In this document: positions 33,168 to 33,763 of the stretch, piece after piece
Position numbering within the stretch: the first letter of the stretch is position 1
Layout of the letters: each line of letters begins with the position of its first letter
DNA from: an uncultured Pelagibacteraceae bacterium
GTDB lineage: Bacteria; Pseudomonadota; Alphaproteobacteria; Pelagibacterales; Pelagibacteraceae
DNA length: 33,763 bases
Assembly: GCA_902566945.1 (NCBI GenBank)
Contig: CACFKZ010000009.1
Location: 1 to 33,763, forward strand
Direction: 5' to 3'
Notes under the pieces: model-generated
What the model saw: only the letters and a program-made list of their open reading frames with translations
Database searches by the model: none
What the model was told of the DNA's origin: nothing
Made by a program: the position numbers and the translations under genes

Positions 33168-33763
33168 ATGTTAACTTCAATAGGAAAATTTTCTAAGTCT
33201 TTTTTTATAAAACTTCTGGTTGGTATAATTATTCTTCCTTTTGTTTTTTGGGGTATGGGTGATGTTTTTAGAGGTGGTAATCAAAATGTCATTGCCTCTA
33301 TAGATTCAGAAAAAATTAGTACCCAAGAATTCGTGGACTATCTAAGGAGATTAAATCTTAATGAAGAACAAATTAAAAATTTACCAAAAACAGATTTAAT
33401 TGAAAAAATTTTATCTGAATATATTGGAAAAAAAGTTATGGCTCTAGAAATAGAAAAACTTGGAATTTCAGTAAATGATAATTCGTTGAGAAATATTATA
33501 AAAAACGATGAGATGTTTTCAAAAGATAATAAATTTTCCAGAACCGAATATGAAAAATTTCTTATTAAAAGCGGTATTACAGCTCCGCAATTTGAGTCAA
33601 ATATCGTAGAGCAAGAAAAACGAAGACAGTTTTTGAGTTCTTTATCTGGAGGAGTAGTTGTACCAGAAACCCTAGTAAATTTACAATTTAAAAAGGAAAA
33701 TCAAACAAAAACAATTAAATTTATTGATTTAGAAAAATTTCATTTAAGGAAAAAACCATCTGA
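33168..33763 (+). CDS. ppiD: PpiD/SurA-N-like periplasmic foldase, 3' end beyond window
   Basis: The ATG at 33168 opens a frame of 198 codons that runs off the window. It begins with a short cytoplasmic N-terminus (MLTSIGKFSKSFFIK) and one membrane anchor (about residues 14-31) ending in FWGMGDVFRG. A SurA_N-type helical domain follows: VIASIDSEKISTQEFVDYLRR, then LIEKILSEYIGKKVMALEIEKLGISVND and FSRTEYEKFLIKSGIT. This is the layout of PpiD, the membrane-anchored peptidyl-prolyl isomerase-like chaperone at the Sec exit. The isomerase domain itself is not in the window. It is divergent from tpiA across 65 bases; a TATAAT at 33137-33142 is a possible -10. Confidence 0.85.
   Translation, partial: MLTSIGKFSKSFFIKLLVGIIILPFVFWGMGDVFRGGNQNVIASIDSEKISTQEFVDYLRRLNLNEEQIKNLPKTDLIEKILSEYIGKKVMALEIEKLGISVNDNSLRNIIKNDEMFSKDNKFSRTEYEKFLIKSGITAPQFESNIVEQEKRRQFLSSLSGGVVVPETLVNLQFKKENQTKTIKFIDLEKFHLRKKPS

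Noticed and set aside
33103-33180. N-terminal extension of tpiA to an upstream ATG at 33180
   Set aside because: The extra 26 residues are hydrophobic and absent from triosephosphate isomerases, they overlap the divergent ppiD start, and an AAGG element supports the inner ATG pair.
1-33763. CRISPR arrays, insertion sequences, phage or toxin-antitoxin systems
   Set aside because: No regularly spaced repeats, transposase or integrase motifs were seen; the RatA-like gene is better explained as Coq10 from its lipA linkage.

Overview
The window is a dense, very AT-rich stretch of an alphaproteobacterial chromosome. Gene content and style fit the SAR11 clade (Pelagibacterales): tiny or negative intergenic gaps, Lys/Asn/Ile-rich proteins, a lone NtrY/NtrX pair without NtrB/NtrC, and an IspD-IspF fusion. 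No insertion sequence, phage gene, CRISPR array or rRNA is visible. One tRNA gene (Arg, anticodon TCT) is present. No gene-free stretch exceeds about 130 bases. The subclade cannot be fixed from this sequence alone.

Layout. (1) 1-1046, minus strand: a UDP-glucose 4-epimerase (galE) truncated by the window edge, directly behind tRNA-Arg. (2) 1066-5155: an Fe(III) ABC transporter operon (binding protein, fused permease, ATPase) under two identical Fur-box-like operators, with a small membrane-protein ORF diverging from the same operator region. (3) 5148-8662: a hydratase-family gene and phosphofructokinase on the minus strand, divergent from pyruvate kinase and a translationally coupled 57-residue ORF. 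(4) 8659-18254, minus strand: a glycerol module, in transcription order a gpsA-like dehydrogenase, glpK, glpV (binding protein), an attenuator-like hairpin, glpS, glpT, glpP, glpQ, glpU, then gap. (5) 18255-24190, minus strand: ntrY-ntrX-trkA-trkH, which abuts the gpsA-like gene with no gap. (6) 24239-26359, plus strand: ispDF-pgpA-pncC. (7) 26343-33102, minus strand: tpiA-secG-pyrG-kdsA-eno-ftsB-lipA-coq10 and a small two-helix membrane protein. (8) 33168 to the end, plus strand: the 5' part of a PpiD-like foldase.

How it fits together. Regions 5-8 follow the gene order I recall for alphaproteobacteria (tpi, secG, pyrG, kdsA, eno, ftsB, [pdhABC-lpd], lipA, coq10, cinA, ispDF, [ntrBC], ntrYX, trkA), with the bracketed blocks missing here. 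Regions 3 and 4 look like a carbon-catabolism insert. Imported glycerol would be phosphorylated by GlpK and oxidised by the GpsA-like enzyme to dihydroxyacetone phosphate. TpiA, Gap, enolase and pyruvate kinase, all in this window, could carry it toward pyruvate; pgk and gpm are not here. The most interesting points are this glycerol-to-lower-glycolysis module with a GpsA-type rather than GlpD-type dehydrogenase, the unusual PFK signature, the asymmetric GlpS/GlpT ATPase pair, the stripped-down NtrY/NtrX, and several uncharacterised small ORFs embedded in operons.
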